Shown: one piece after another, positions 6,734 through 13,589 of the stretch
Position numbering within the stretch: position 1 is the first letter of the stretch
Layout: every line of letters starts with the position of its first letter
Virus record (IMG/VR): IMGVR_UViG_3300034375_004218
Location: 1 to 28,166 of that record
Strand: one strand, 5' to 3'
Source: a virus
DNA: 28,166 bases
Made by a program: the position numbers and the translations under genes
The notes under the pieces: generated by a model
What the model was told of the DNA's origin: nothing
Database searches by the model: none
Seen by the model: only the letters and a program-made list of their open reading frames with translations

Positions 6734-6751
6734 GTTATCTAATTAGATAAC
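6734..6751. repeat. Palindrome copy 3 (GTTATCTAATTAGATAAC)
   Basis: Perfect copy 33 bases upstream of the 99-aa gene, about 47 bases downstream of its candidate transcription start. Confidence 0.9.
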
Positions 6752-6804
6752 TTTTTCTGTGTTGGTGCGGTGATGTTTCGTGCATAGTTCCGACCAACAA
6801 AACC

Positions 6805-6834
6805 ATGATATGCCTAGTTTGACCTAAAAGTCAA
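6805..6834 (-). promoter_or_regulatory. Candidate sigma70 promoter for the small-gene operon
   Basis: On the minus strand, TTGACT (6834-6829) and TATCAT (6810-6805) are separated by 18 bases. The -35 box and its flank (CCTTGACT) are identical to those of the candidate promoter at 3483, and both sit at a similar distance before a palindrome copy. Confidence 0.5.
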
Positions 6835-6869
6835 GGTTCTGGAACATGTTTATTTTAAGTTGGGGTATT

Positions 6870-6883
6870 GTTACTAACGTAAC
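6870..6883. repeat. Iteron variant (GTTACTAACGTAAC)
   Basis: A one-base variant of the GTTACCAACGTAAC element, at the left side of the iteron cluster. Confidence 0.7.
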
Positions 6884-6953
6884 TTTTTGGTTTTGAAAAA
6901 AGTAACAATATAAAAAATCTGAAACGCAGTAACCACGCGGCCTGTAGAGAAAC

Positions 6954-6976
6954 GTTACCAACGTAACCAATGTAAC
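6954..6976. repeat. Left arm of a 23-bp perfect inverted repeat (iteron)
   Basis: Begins GTTACCAACGTAAC and continues with CAATGTAAC. The whole 23 bases are the exact reverse complement of 7224-7246, with about 250 bp between the arms. It contains two overlapping GTAACCAA-type units. Confidence 0.9.
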
Positions 6977-6989
6977 CAATGAAATGGAC

Positions 6990-7018
6990 ACCCCCGACTT
7001 TTTTCGCAAAAAGGGGGT
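6990..7018. other. Bulged stem-loop
   Basis: ACCCCC pairs with GGGGGT and TTTTT with AAAAA around a CGC loop, with a 4-base bulge on the 5' side. It lies inside the iteron region, between the left inverted-repeat arm and the central iterons. Role unknown. Confidence 0.5.
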
Positions 7019-7077
7019 CGAGGTCGGAGAAGTATCTCCCCATAGCGTAGCGGAAAAAATGGTAAGCAAAATCCTTG

Positions 7078-7100
7078 GTTACGTTGGTAACGTTGGTAAC
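7078..7100. repeat. Central iterons (GTTACGTTGGTAAC plus overlapping GTTGGTAAC)
   Basis: One full GTTACGTTGGTAAC at 7078-7091 overlapped by another ending at 7100, so the unit GTTGGTAAC occurs twice in tandem. It lies directly beside the AT-rich stretch that starts at 7101. Confidence 0.9.
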
Positions 7101-7180
7101 GAAATAAAATAAAAAAATAAAATATATATATATATAAATAATAATAAATAATACTAAGTAAAACTAAAATCATAAACCCA
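7101..7180. other. AT-rich stretch with TA run, possible DNA-unwinding element
   Basis: About 80 bases almost free of G and C, including an alternating TA run at about 7122-7135, bounded by iterons at 7078-7100 and 7224-7246. In replication origins such a stretch next to initiator-binding repeats is where strands open. Inference from position and composition. Confidence 0.5.
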
Positions 7181-7223
7181 AAAAACCGGCTTTCTATTGT
7201 TACTTTTTTGCGATTCCCAAAAA

Positions 7224-7246
7224 GTTACATTGGTTACGTTGGTAAC
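7224..7246. repeat. Right arm of the 23-bp perfect inverted repeat (iteron)
   Basis: Exact reverse complement of 6954-6976; it ends with GTTACGTTGGTAAC at 7233-7246. Confidence 0.9.
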
Positions 7247-7276
7247 AATACCACGAAGTAAACGGGGGCCTAAAAA

Positions 7277-7294
7277 GTTATCTAATTAGATAAC
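7277..7294. repeat. Palindrome copy 4 (GTTATCTAATTAGATAAC), flanks in the opposite direction
   Basis: Perfect copy. Its flanking bases (AAAAAG on the left, CAAATC on the right) read on the plus strand as those of the other copies read on the minus strand, so this copy faces the other way. No gene follows closely on the plus strand. Confidence 0.9.
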
Positions 7295-7307
7295 AAATCA
7301 GGCTCGT

Positions 7308-7379
7308 GCGGCTCGCCGTGAGGGAACTGGTATCAGCAGCGCGCCGCTAGTGCAGCCCGCCATGAGAGAACTGGTATCA
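7308..7379. repeat. Two 28-bp direct repeats, period 44 bp
   Basis: 7308-7335 and 7352-7379 match at 24 of 28 positions and share the exact core GAACTGGTATCA. They lie between palindrome copy 4 and the terminator of the 175-aa gene. Function unknown; a protein-binding pair near the putative origin is possible. Confidence 0.85.
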
Positions 7380-7387
7380 AAGGGCAC

Positions 7388-7411
7388 AAAAAAGGGGGCC
7401 TCTCGGCCCCC
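7388..7411 (-). terminator. Intrinsic terminator of the 175-aa gene
   Basis: On the minus strand: GGGGGCC, loop GAGA, GGCCCCC, then six T. A perfect 7-bp GC stem with a U-tract, 7 bases beyond the stop codon of the gene at 7418-7945. It separates that gene from the putative origin region. Confidence 0.92.
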
Positions 7412-7417
7412 TCGTGG

Positions 7418-7945
7418 TTACTTCTTGTTAGCTAGCGTCTTGAGCGCCGCGTTGATGTGCTTGTTGAAGGTGACCACATCGAATTTCGGTTCCTTCATTT
7501 TCTGGGCCTTCTTGGCTATCGCCGCGAGGCGCTCGAAGATTTTTGCTTCCTCCGTCGTCGGAGTCTGTGCCCCGTTGCCTTCGTCGCGGTGTAGTGCTGC
7601 CTTCATCGCATTGCGTATGTTGCCTACCTCGCGGCCCTTATTGCGGCCCCACTTAGACTTGAGGGCCTTCTCTGCTTCGCTCAGCTCCTTCGCTGGGATA
7701 CGGAGCACCCTTTGCGCCTCGGCGGGAAATCCCTTCACTACGTAGTTGAGCAGTGATTCGTAGAAGGTGCGATCTTCGCCCTTGGCCGGGGCGCGGTATG
7801 CCGCTAGATCGGTGTGGCCGTCTGCTATCAAGGCATCACATACGGCGGTCAATTTGCCGTATCCGCTGACACTGTGATTAACAAGAGCGGTAATAGTCGC
7901 GCCGGTAGTCTTGCTGATTTTCTTGGTCATAGAAATAGTAGTCAT
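7418..7945 (-). CDS. Uncharacterised 175-aa basic protein, single-gene transcription unit
   Basis: Begins MTTISMTKKISKTTGATITA. The body is lysine- and alanine-rich and helical (KELSEAEKALKSKWGRNKGR; EAKIFERLAAIAKKAQKMKE), suggesting a nucleic-acid-binding protein, though no named domain is recognised. The first ATG (7945) is chosen because GGAG lies 8 bases upstream; a second ATG five codons in lacks its own site. It has a candidate promoter upstream (8042-8014) and a strong terminator directly downstream, so it is transcribed alone. A stand-alone gene at the head of the early arm, next to the putative origin, would suit an early regulator or replication protein, but this is inference. Confidence 0.82.
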   Translation of the reverse strand: MTTISMTKKISKTTGATITALVNHSVSGYGKLTAVCDALIADGHTDLAAYRAPAKGEDRTFYESLLNYVVKGFPAEAQRVLRIPAKELSEAEKALKSKWGRNKGREVGNIRNAMKAALHRDEGNGAQTPTTEEAKIFERLAAIAKKAQKMKEPKFDVVTFNKHINAALKTLANKK

Positions 7946-8013
7946 GCTAATTACTCCAAAAAGTAGTTATGTCATCCCGCGAAGGCGGTAGTGCCGTTGC
8001 GTTGACGGTTTTT

Positions 8014-8042
8014 AAAGTAGCAAAACAAGTTTCAGTAGTCAA
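8014..8042 (-). promoter_or_regulatory. Candidate promoter for the 175-aa gene
   Basis: On the minus strand, TTGACT (8042-8037), 17 bases, then TACTTT (8019-8014). The -35 box is good and the -10 box weak, though TG precedes it as in an extended -10 (TGC-TACTTT). A directly repeated AGTAGTC at 8034-8048 overlaps the -35 region and could be an operator. Confidence 0.4.
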
Positions 8043-8080
8043 GTAGTCTTGTAAGTGACTGATTTATATCGGGAATTTTC

Positions 8081-8097
8081 TTATCTAATTAGATAAC
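8081..8097. repeat. Palindrome copy 5 (TTATCTAATTAGATAA core)
   Basis: The 16-bp core is perfect, but the outermost base on the left is C instead of G. It lies 39 bases upstream of the -35 box of the candidate leftward promoter. Confidence 0.85.
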
Positions 8098-8183
8098 TTT
8101 TCGGGTTTTGCCCGGTTTTGTTTGCGCTGTGCGCGATGCAATCGCATGGGGGCCTTGTTTTTCTGGACGCGTAGCAGGCGCGA

Positions 8184-8204
8184 CCCACCCCGCCCCCACC
8201 CCCC
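8184..8204 (-). other. Potential G-quadruplex sequence (minus strand)
   Basis: On the minus strand four G runs (6, 5, 4 and 3 G) are separated by single bases T, C and T. This fits a tight G-quadruplex motif in the divergent promoter region. Formation is not shown. Confidence 0.55.
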
Positions 8205-8378
8205 TTTGCCGCTCGCTTGGTGCCACCCGCGCGTAGTAATACTATTTTGCACAAATGCCCACGTCCCCAAAGCAAAACCAAGCCACTACCCCACCCCCTC
8301 TTTTTACTATGCCGCCAGATTCGGACCCCACCCCCTCCTTATACAGAACACCCCCCCGTCATGGGACCCAAGTCATTG

Positions 8379-8407
8379 TTGTAAAAAAATTTTTTGTACC
8401 ATATACT
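8379..8407 (+). promoter_or_regulatory. Candidate promoter of the structural arm
   Basis: TTGTAA (8379-8384), a 17-base AT-rich spacer, then TATACT (8402-8407). The -10 box matches at 5 of 6 and the -35 at 4 of 6. It lies about 45 bases before the terminase start and is the only well-placed plus-strand promoter I see for the packaging genes. Confidence 0.5.
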
Positions 8408-8452
8408 GCTCCGCATCAGCTTAACCGCTTGCAATAAACGAGAACTACCTAG

Positions 8453-9013
8453 ATGGCGTTAGCCCTCGAACCCGAGTTTGGTATCGAAATACCTGACGAT
8501 GTGGACTACATGGACCTGAAGGCCCGTGTGGAAGCGGCTTGCCGTACTATAAATGAGTTACAGGAGCACGGCCTCGATACTACTCCTGACGATGTGGACA
8601 ACGACGTAGCTGCCGCATTAGTTACGGCCTACGCCGAGGACGAGGTACACACCTCCAAAATAGTAAACGCCAAGCGCTTCGACTCCCTTACCCCCGCTGC
8701 CATCCTCCAGACCCACGAAATTGTCAAAGAATTCGGCCAACTTGTTGCAGCACATTCCGCCGAGATAAGAAACACCGTAATAAACAAACTCATACTGGAA
8801 ACCGAGAACAACGACGCGAGAATTCGCATACGGGCACTGGAGCTATTGGGGAAAATAACCGACGTAGGGCTATTTACGGAGCGTAAAGAAATTACAGTAA
8901 CCCATCAAAACGCCGCTGAAGTGCGCGAAAAACTGCGCGAGAAGCTAACGCTACTGAAACAAAACGCTGAAGGTGTGTATGAAGCGGTAGAAGAGGGCGG
9001 CAACGGTGAGTGA
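8453..9013 (+). CDS. terS: Terminase small subunit
   Basis: The 186-aa protein lies directly before the large terminase, overlapping it by 8 bases. Its C-terminal half (RIRALELLGKITDVGLFTER followed by KEITVTH) is the pattern seen in small terminase subunits, where helices form the ring core and a short beta strand follows. The N-terminal part is acidic and helical. It would recognise the packaging site in phage DNA and hand it to TerL at the portal. Size is in the usual range. The ATG at 8453 is preceded only by a weak GAGA, so translation initiation may be poor or depend on the leader. The assignment rests on position plus C-terminal similarity. Confidence 0.8.
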   Translation: MALALEPEFGIEIPDDVDYMDLKARVEAACRTINELQEHGLDTTPDDVDNDVAAALVTAYAEDEVHTSKIVNAKRFDSLTPAAILQTHEIVKEFGQLVAAHSAEIRNTVINKLILETENNDARIRIRALELLGKITDVGLFTERKEITVTHQNAAEVREKLREKLTLLKQNAEGVYEAVEEGGNGE

Positions 9014-10757
9014 GGCCAAGAAAAAGCCCACCAAGGCGGCCAAGCGCAAGCGCCCCAAGGTAAAACCGCTAAATACCAAGGAGGAGATGGCTAAATCCAT
9101 CAACACCAGAACGGAGCTGCTGCCGACAGCCTCCTCTACTACGCTCGCGCCGAATATATTCTTCACTCCGCACGAAATTGACCTCCTCCTAAAGAATATC
9201 AACTCCTACACCCCCGAGGAACAGGAAGAGATACTGCTACTTGTTGAGGAACTGGAGACCAAGCAGCGCGCCGAGGCGGCGTATAACGACCTGATTGAAT
9301 TTTGCAAGCAAATGCAGCCCGACTACAAGGTTGGGAAACACCATCGCATCCTCGCTAACATGTTGATGGACATCGAGCGCGGCAAAGAGTACGACGACGA
9401 TGGGGAGGAAGTGGACGGAACGGGCAAAGATCGAATTTGTGTGAATATGCCCCCACGTCACGGTAAATCCCAACTCATCTCAATATACTTCCCGGCGTGG
9501 TTTTTGGGGCGGAATCCGGAAAAGAAGGTGCTGATGGTGTCCCACACTACAGACCTCGCGGTGGACTTTGGCCGGAAGGTGCGAAACTTAATCTCCACCC
9601 CCGAGTATCAGGCCATATTCCCTACTGTACAGTTGGCGTCGGACTCGAAAAGCGCGGGGCGCTGGAACACTAATGCTGGCGGGGAGTATTTCGCGTGTGG
9701 TGTAGGTTCTGCGTTGGCCGGTCGTGGTGCGCACTTGTTGTTGGTCGATGACCCACATAATGAGCAGGATATTATCAACGGGAACTTGGATGTTTTCGAT
9801 AAGGCGTACGAGTGGTTCACGTTCGGTGCCCGTACGCGTTTGATGCCCGGGGGCAGAATAGCGATTGTCCAGACCAGATGGCATTTGGACGACCTTACAG
9901 GCCGGGTTGTACGGGATATGGCGCAGAACGAGCTGGCCGATAAGTACGAAGTTGTTGAATTTCCTGCAATTTTGGAAGTTGAGTCGGACGTTCCCGACCC
10001 TAAAAACCGCCTCGTTACCATACATAAAACCATCGAAAAACCCCTCTGGCCGGAGTTTTTTGGCCTCGACGCGCTATATCGTACCAAAGCGTCCATGCCG
10101 CTGTTTCAGTGGAATGCCCAGTACCAGCAGAGTCCTACAGCGGAAGAAGCCGCCCTCATCAAGCGCGAGTGGTGGAAGATGTGGCCTAACGAAGACCCGC
10201 CACAGTGTGAATATATAATAATGACCCTCGACGCCGCTGCCGAAAAGAACAATAGGGCTGACTACACGGCGTTGACTACGTGGGGCGTCTTCTTTAATGA
10301 AGAGGAAAACTGTTACGGTATCATCCTGCTGAACTCCATCAAGAAGCGGCTTGAGTTCCCGGAGCTGAAAGAGCTGGCTATGGAGCAGTACAAAGAGTGG
10401 CAGCCCGATGCGTTTATTGTGGAAAAGAAAAGTAGCGGCACGCCGCTATACCAAGAAATGCGTAGGTCTGGGCTACTGGTCCAAGAATATACGCCACACA
10501 GAGGGTCAGGCGACAAAACCGCGCGTTTGAACTCCGTTGCTGATATAGTACGTTCAGGGCTTGTGTGGGTACCCCAAACACGTTGGGCGGAAGAGCTGGT
10601 AGAAGAAGTAGCCGGGTTCCCGTTCATGTCGCACGACGACTTGGTGGATACTACTATAATGGCATTGATGCGGTTTAGGCAAGGCGGGTTCATATCTCTA
10701 CCGACTGACGAAGCGGAGAGCGAATCTCTATATAGACGGCGCGGCGCGTACTACTAA
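9006..10757 (+). CDS. terL: Terminase large subunit (ATPase and nuclease)
   Basis: The 583-aa protein has a packaging ATPase with Walker A PPRHGKS (residues 149-155) and Walker B LLLVDD (about 244-249). The RNase H-like nuclease domain follows, with acidic residues D409 (MTLDAA), E473 (FIVEKKSSG) and D544/D545/D548 (SHDDLVD). These pull DNA into the procapsid and cut the concatemer. The N-terminus (residues 1-35) is a very basic lysine-rich extension. The start is GTG at 9006, inside the end of the small subunit gene. Length and domain order match full-length terminases, and all key residues are present. Confidence 0.95.
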   Translation: MSEAKKKPTKAAKRKRPKVKPLNTKEEMAKSINTRTELLPTASSTTLAPNIFFTPHEIDLLLKNINSYTPEEQEEILLLVEELETKQRAEAAYNDLIEFCKQMQPDYKVGKHHRILANMLMDIERGKEYDDDGEEVDGTGKDRICVNMPPRHGKSQLISIYFPAWFLGRNPEKKVLMVSHTTDLAVDFGRKVRNLISTPEYQAIFPTVQLASDSKSAGRWNTNAGGEYFACGVGSALAGRGAHLLLVDDPHNEQDIINGNLDVFDKAYEWFTFGARTRLMPGGRIAIVQTRWHLDDLTGRVVRDMAQNELADKYEVVEFPAILEVESDVPDPKNRLVTIHKTIEKPLWPEFFGLDALYRTKASMPLFQWNAQYQQSPTAEEAALIKREWWKMWPNEDPPQCEYIIMTLDAAAEKNNRADYTALTTWGVFFNEEENCYGIILLNSIKKRLEFPELKELAMEQYKEWQPDAFIVEKKSSGTPLYQEMRRSGLLVQEYTPHRGSGDKTARLNSVADIVRSGLVWVPQTRWAEELVEEVAGFPFMSHDDLVDTTIMALMRFRQGGFISLPTDEAESESLYRRRGAYY

Positions 10758-10769
10758 AGGATAACTAAA

Positions 10770-13250
10770 ATGGCAATCGAGAAAGGTTTGTACCAAACAC
10801 CCCCCGGTGTTGAGGATTTTGAGCAGGATTTGGCGCAAATGGAAGGCATGGGGCAACCAGATGCTATGATAGGCATCGAGGTTGTGTCCCAAGAAGACCT
10901 CCCTGTGATGGTTGAACTTGAGGATGGCAGCGTTGAGATTAGCTTTGGCGAAGAGGAAACAGACCTTGAATCTGCCCCGTTTGATGCGAACCTTGCCGAG
11001 TACATGGACGACCGGGATTTGGCGTCCTTGGCCAGCGACCTTACCGAAGCCGTCGAAGCGGATATAGCCTCACGCCGAGAGTGGGCGGATACCTACGTGA
11101 AGGGCCTAGAAGTTGTCGGGTTCAACTACGAGGAAAGGGTAGAGCCTTGGGAAAACGCCTGCGGCGTGTATAGTAACGTGCTGGCTGAAGCCGCTATCCG
11201 CTTCCAAGCCGAGGCTATGAGTGAGACTTTCCCCGCTGCCGGTCCTGTTAAGACCAAGATTCTTGGCGAGATTACCAAAGAGAAGGAAGACGCCGCCCTC
11301 CGTGTGAAAACGGATATGAACTACGAGCTGACTGAGGTGATGGTCGAGTACCGCCCCGAGCACGAAAGGATGCTGTATAGCCTTGGATTGGCCGGTTCAG
11401 CGTTCAAAAAGGTGTATTTCGACCCAAATGTTGGCCGCCAAGTATCTTTGTATATCCCAGCCGAAGATGTAATTGTGCCTTATGGAGCCTCTAATATTGA
11501 GTCCGCAGAGCGCGTTACACACGTAATGCGTAAGACCAAGAACGAGCTGGTCAAACTACAGGCTGCTGGGTTTTACCGAGAGATAGAGCTGGGCGACCCG
11601 GTGTCGTTTTTCAGCGATATTGAGGAGGCAAAAGCCGAGCAATCTGGCGTGTCCATTACTTCAGACGACCGCTACGCGATACTTGAGGTCCATGCTGACC
11701 TGATTATTGACGGTGTTGATGGAGCGGAAGAGGGTGAGCTTAGTATCGCTAAACCCTACGTGGTTACTATTGAGAAGGGCACTGGGGAAGTTTTGGCCAT
11801 CCGCCGCAACTGGAACCCTGACGACTCTCTGACATTAAAACGCCAACATTTTGTACATTATGTTTATGTTCCCGGCTTTGGATTCTATGGGCTTGGACTC
11901 ATCCACATTATTGGCGGCTATGCTAAAGCTGGTACTTCTCTCATTCGTCAGCTCGTTGATGCTGGAAGCCTATCTAACCTCCCGGGTGGACTTAAGTCTC
12001 GCGGTCTGCGAGTTAAGGGCGACGATACCCCCATCGGCCCCGGTGAATTCCGTGATGTAGATGTGCCGTCCGGCAGCATCCGCGACAACATTATGCCCCT
12101 CCCGTACAAGGAGCCGAGCCAGACACTTCTTGCATTATTGAAGCAGATCACCGAAGAAGGCCGACGTTTGGGGGCGATTTCGGATATGAACATCTCTGAC
12201 ATGAGCGCTAATGCGCCTGTCGGAACAACGCTTGCTCTTCTTGAGCGTACGCTCAAGCCAATGGCTGCTGTGCAGTCCAGAGTACATTATGCGATGAAGC
12301 AGGAGTTCAAACTCCTGCGGGCTATCATTGCTGAGTACGCTCCAGAAGAGTACATGTACGTGCCTGACCGTGGTGAACCCCGCGCCCGCCGCGCCGACTA
12401 CGCCATGGTGGAAGTAATTCCCGTCAGCGACCCCAACAGCAGCACGATGGCCCAGCGTGTGGTCCAGTACCAAACCGTGTTGCAAATGGCGCAGGCCACC
12501 CCACAAATCTACGACCTCCCGCAGCTCCATCGTCAGATGATCGAGGTCTTGGGTATCAAGAACGCTGACAAGCTCGTACCGACTACGGACGACATAAAAC
12601 CTGCGGACCCGGTGAGCGAGAATATGAACGCGCTGGTAGGCAAGCCGATGAAAGCCTTTATCTATCAAGACCACGAGGCCCACATCGCCACTCACCAAGC
12701 GTTCATGCAAGACCCACAGATTGCGGCAATGATCGGGCAGAATCCGGCAGCGCAGCAGATTATGGGGGCGTTGCAGGCTCACCTCGCTGAACACATGGGC
12801 TTCCTTTATAGGCAGCAGATGGAGCAGAAGCTGGGCGCACCACTGCCAGCACCAAACGAAGAGCTTCCCAAAGAGGCAGAAGTGCTTCTTGCCCAGACCA
12901 TGGCGCAGGCGGGTATCCAGCTTACTCAACAGAAACAAGCCGCCGCAGCTCAGCAAGCCGCGCAGCAACAGGCTCAAGACCCGGTTGTCCAGATGCAACA
13001 GCAAGAGTTGCAGCTTAAAGTGGCCGAACAACAGCGCAAAGCCCAGAAAGACCAAGCAGATGCGGCGCTTGACGCGGCTAAACTCCAGTTGGATGCCCAG
13101 AAAGCGGAGCGAACAGCGACCATTGAGGCTGCGCGCATAGCTGCTCAAACAGAGCAGGCACAGGCCAAAAACGATCTGGATGAGGCTAAAGCAATCCTAG
13201 ACCTAGCTAAATCTCAGCAAACACAACAGCGAGGCCCGCAAGGTGGCTAA
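10770..13250 (+). CDS. Portal protein (826 aa)
   Basis: Directly follows TerL with AAAGGA before the ATG. The acidic N-terminus (1-75) is followed by the portal-type body, with segments such as RREWADTYVKGLEVVGF, VYSNVLAEAAIRFQAEA and GLAGSAFKKVYFDPNVG (about residues 90-230). After about residue 690 it becomes a Gln/Ala-rich coiled coil (VVQMQQQELQLKVAEQQRK). Portals form the dodecameric ring through which DNA enters and to which the tail attaches. A large portal with a long C-terminal helical barrel is what short-tailed P22-like phages have, which supports, but does not prove, that morphology. The antisense strand here is open for 337 codons only because of CAG/CTG-rich coding. Confidence 0.92.
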   Translation: MAIEKGLYQTPPGVEDFEQDLAQMEGMGQPDAMIGIEVVSQEDLPVMVELEDGSVEISFGEEETDLESAPFDANLAEYMDDRDLASLASDLTEAVEADIASRREWADTYVKGLEVVGFNYEERVEPWENACGVYSNVLAEAAIRFQAEAMSETFPAAGPVKTKILGEITKEKEDAALRVKTDMNYELTEVMVEYRPEHERMLYSLGLAGSAFKKVYFDPNVGRQVSLYIPAEDVIVPYGASNIESAERVTHVMRKTKNELVKLQAAGFYREIELGDPVSFFSDIEEAKAEQSGVSITSDDRYAILEVHADLIIDGVDGAEEGELSIAKPYVVTIEKGTGEVLAIRRNWNPDDSLTLKRQHFVHYVYVPGFGFYGLGLIHIIGGYAKAGTSLIRQLVDAGSLSNLPGGLKSRGLRVKGDDTPIGPGEFRDVDVPSGSIRDNIMPLPYKEPSQTLLALLKQITEEGRRLGAISDMNISDMSANAPVGTTLALLERTLKPMAAVQSRVHYAMKQEFKLLRAIIAEYAPEEYMYVPDRGEPRARRADYAMVEVIPVSDPNSSTMAQRVVQYQTVLQMAQATPQIYDLPQLHRQMIEVLGIKNADKLVPTTDDIKPADPVSENMNALVGKPMKAFIYQDHEAHIATHQAFMQDPQIAAMIGQNPAAQQIMGALQAHLAEHMGFLYRQQMEQKLGAPLPAPNEELPKEAEVLLAQTMAQAGIQLTQQKQAAAAQQAAQQQAQDPVVQMQQQELQLKVAEQQRKAQKDQADAALDAAKLQLDAQKAERTATIEAARIAAQTEQAQAKNDLDEAKAILDLAKSQQTQQRGPQGG

Positions 13251-13392
13251 AAAGACCCTAGAAGCAGCACAGGCGCTACGCCTGCACAAAGCCAAGAAAG
13301 GTACCAGCATCGGTAATGGCGAGATAAAGCTAGCTTCGATGAACAAACATCAAAAAAGAAACTATAAACCCTACAGGGGGCAAGGTAGATAA
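13243..13392 (+). CDS. Small basic protein (49 aa), GTG start
   Basis: Starts with GTG at 13243, eight bases inside the end of the portal gene, and ends in TAATG, overlapping the start of the next gene. Sequence: VAKKTLEAAQALRLHKAKKG, a middle with TSIGNGEIKLA, and a basic tail NYKPYRGQGR. AGCGAGG precedes the start. It is small and lysine-rich with no known fold. Coupling on both sides and exact filling of the gap support it as a real gene. Role unknown. Confidence 0.7.
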   Translation: MAKKTLEAAQALRLHKAKKGTSIGNGEIKLASMNKHQKRNYKPYRGQGR

Positions 13393-13589
13393 TGGCAAAA
13401 ACCGTCTTTGACGTGCTAAATCAAAAACTTACAGAGTTGAAAAGCTCTAGCGAAGAATTCTTATACTCAGGCGGAGCTAAAGACTTTGCCGGGTACAAGG
13501 AAGTGTGTGGCGTGATACGGGGCCTAGACGCTGCACTCCGAGAAGTAAATGACCTGTCCCGCAACTATATGGAAGATGACGATGACTGA
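13392..13589 (+). CDS. Small conserved-type phage protein (65 aa)
   Basis: Sequence MAKTVFDVLNQKLTELKSSS, then a helix GYKEVCGVIRGLDAALREVN and an acidic tail EDDDD. It is predicted to be two helices. I have the impression that similar proteins are common between portal and scaffold genes of related phages, but know no function. It overlaps the gene before by one base and the co-chaperonin gene after it by 8 bases. Confidence 0.8.
   Translation: MAKTVFDVLNQKLTELKSSSEEFLYSGGAKDFAGYKEVCGVIRGLDAALREVNDLSRNYMEDDDD

Larger units (their letters stand above)
6701..7417. other. 717-bp gene-free region with iterons, AT-rich stretch and palindromes: candidate replication origin
   Basis: No convincing gene lies here; the open frames that exist are made from repeats or AT-rich sequence. 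It contains repeats of the GTTACGTTGGTAAC type (6870-7246), an AT-rich segment at about 7101-7180 including a TA run, two palindrome copies, a stem-loop at 6990-7018, two 28-bp direct repeats and an intrinsic terminator. Iterons on both sides of an AT-rich stretch are a classic origin layout, but function is inferred from arrangement only. Confidence 0.55.
7946..8452. other. 507-bp divergent intergenic region between left and right arms
   Basis: No supported gene. It holds candidate promoters for both directions, palindrome copy 5, a C-rich tract (G-rich on the minus strand) at 8184-8204, a repeated ACCCCACCCCCTC at 8288-8300 and 8325-8337, and a small inverted repeat GCGAT-GCA-ATCGC near 8131. 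It is where the leftward and rightward transcription programmes separate. Confidence 0.7.

Noticed and set aside
6990-7018. Intrinsic terminator
   Set aside because: The stem has a 4-base bulge, and its T-run is inside the stem rather than following it on either strand.
6824-7173. Overlapping minus-strand frames of 62-81 codons in the AT-rich region
   Set aside because: The VTLVTLVT stretch is the iteron DNA read as protein, and the rest is low-complexity Phe/Tyr/Ile from AT runs. No good start sites.
7308-7379. tRNA or attachment-site reading of the direct repeats
   Set aside because: No cloverleaf arms or T-loop signature, and no integrase gene or tRNA fragment in the window.
8122-8424. 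100-codon plus-strand frame and opposing minus-strand frames in the divergent region
   Set aside because: Proline/arginine-rich sequence produced by C-runs, no ribosome-binding site, and it overlaps the promoter-like elements of the terminase genes.
12135-13148. 337-codon antisense frame under the portal gene
   Set aside because: Leucine-rich mirror of the Gln/Ala-rich portal C-terminus. No ribosome-binding site, and it lies wholly inside a well-supported gene.
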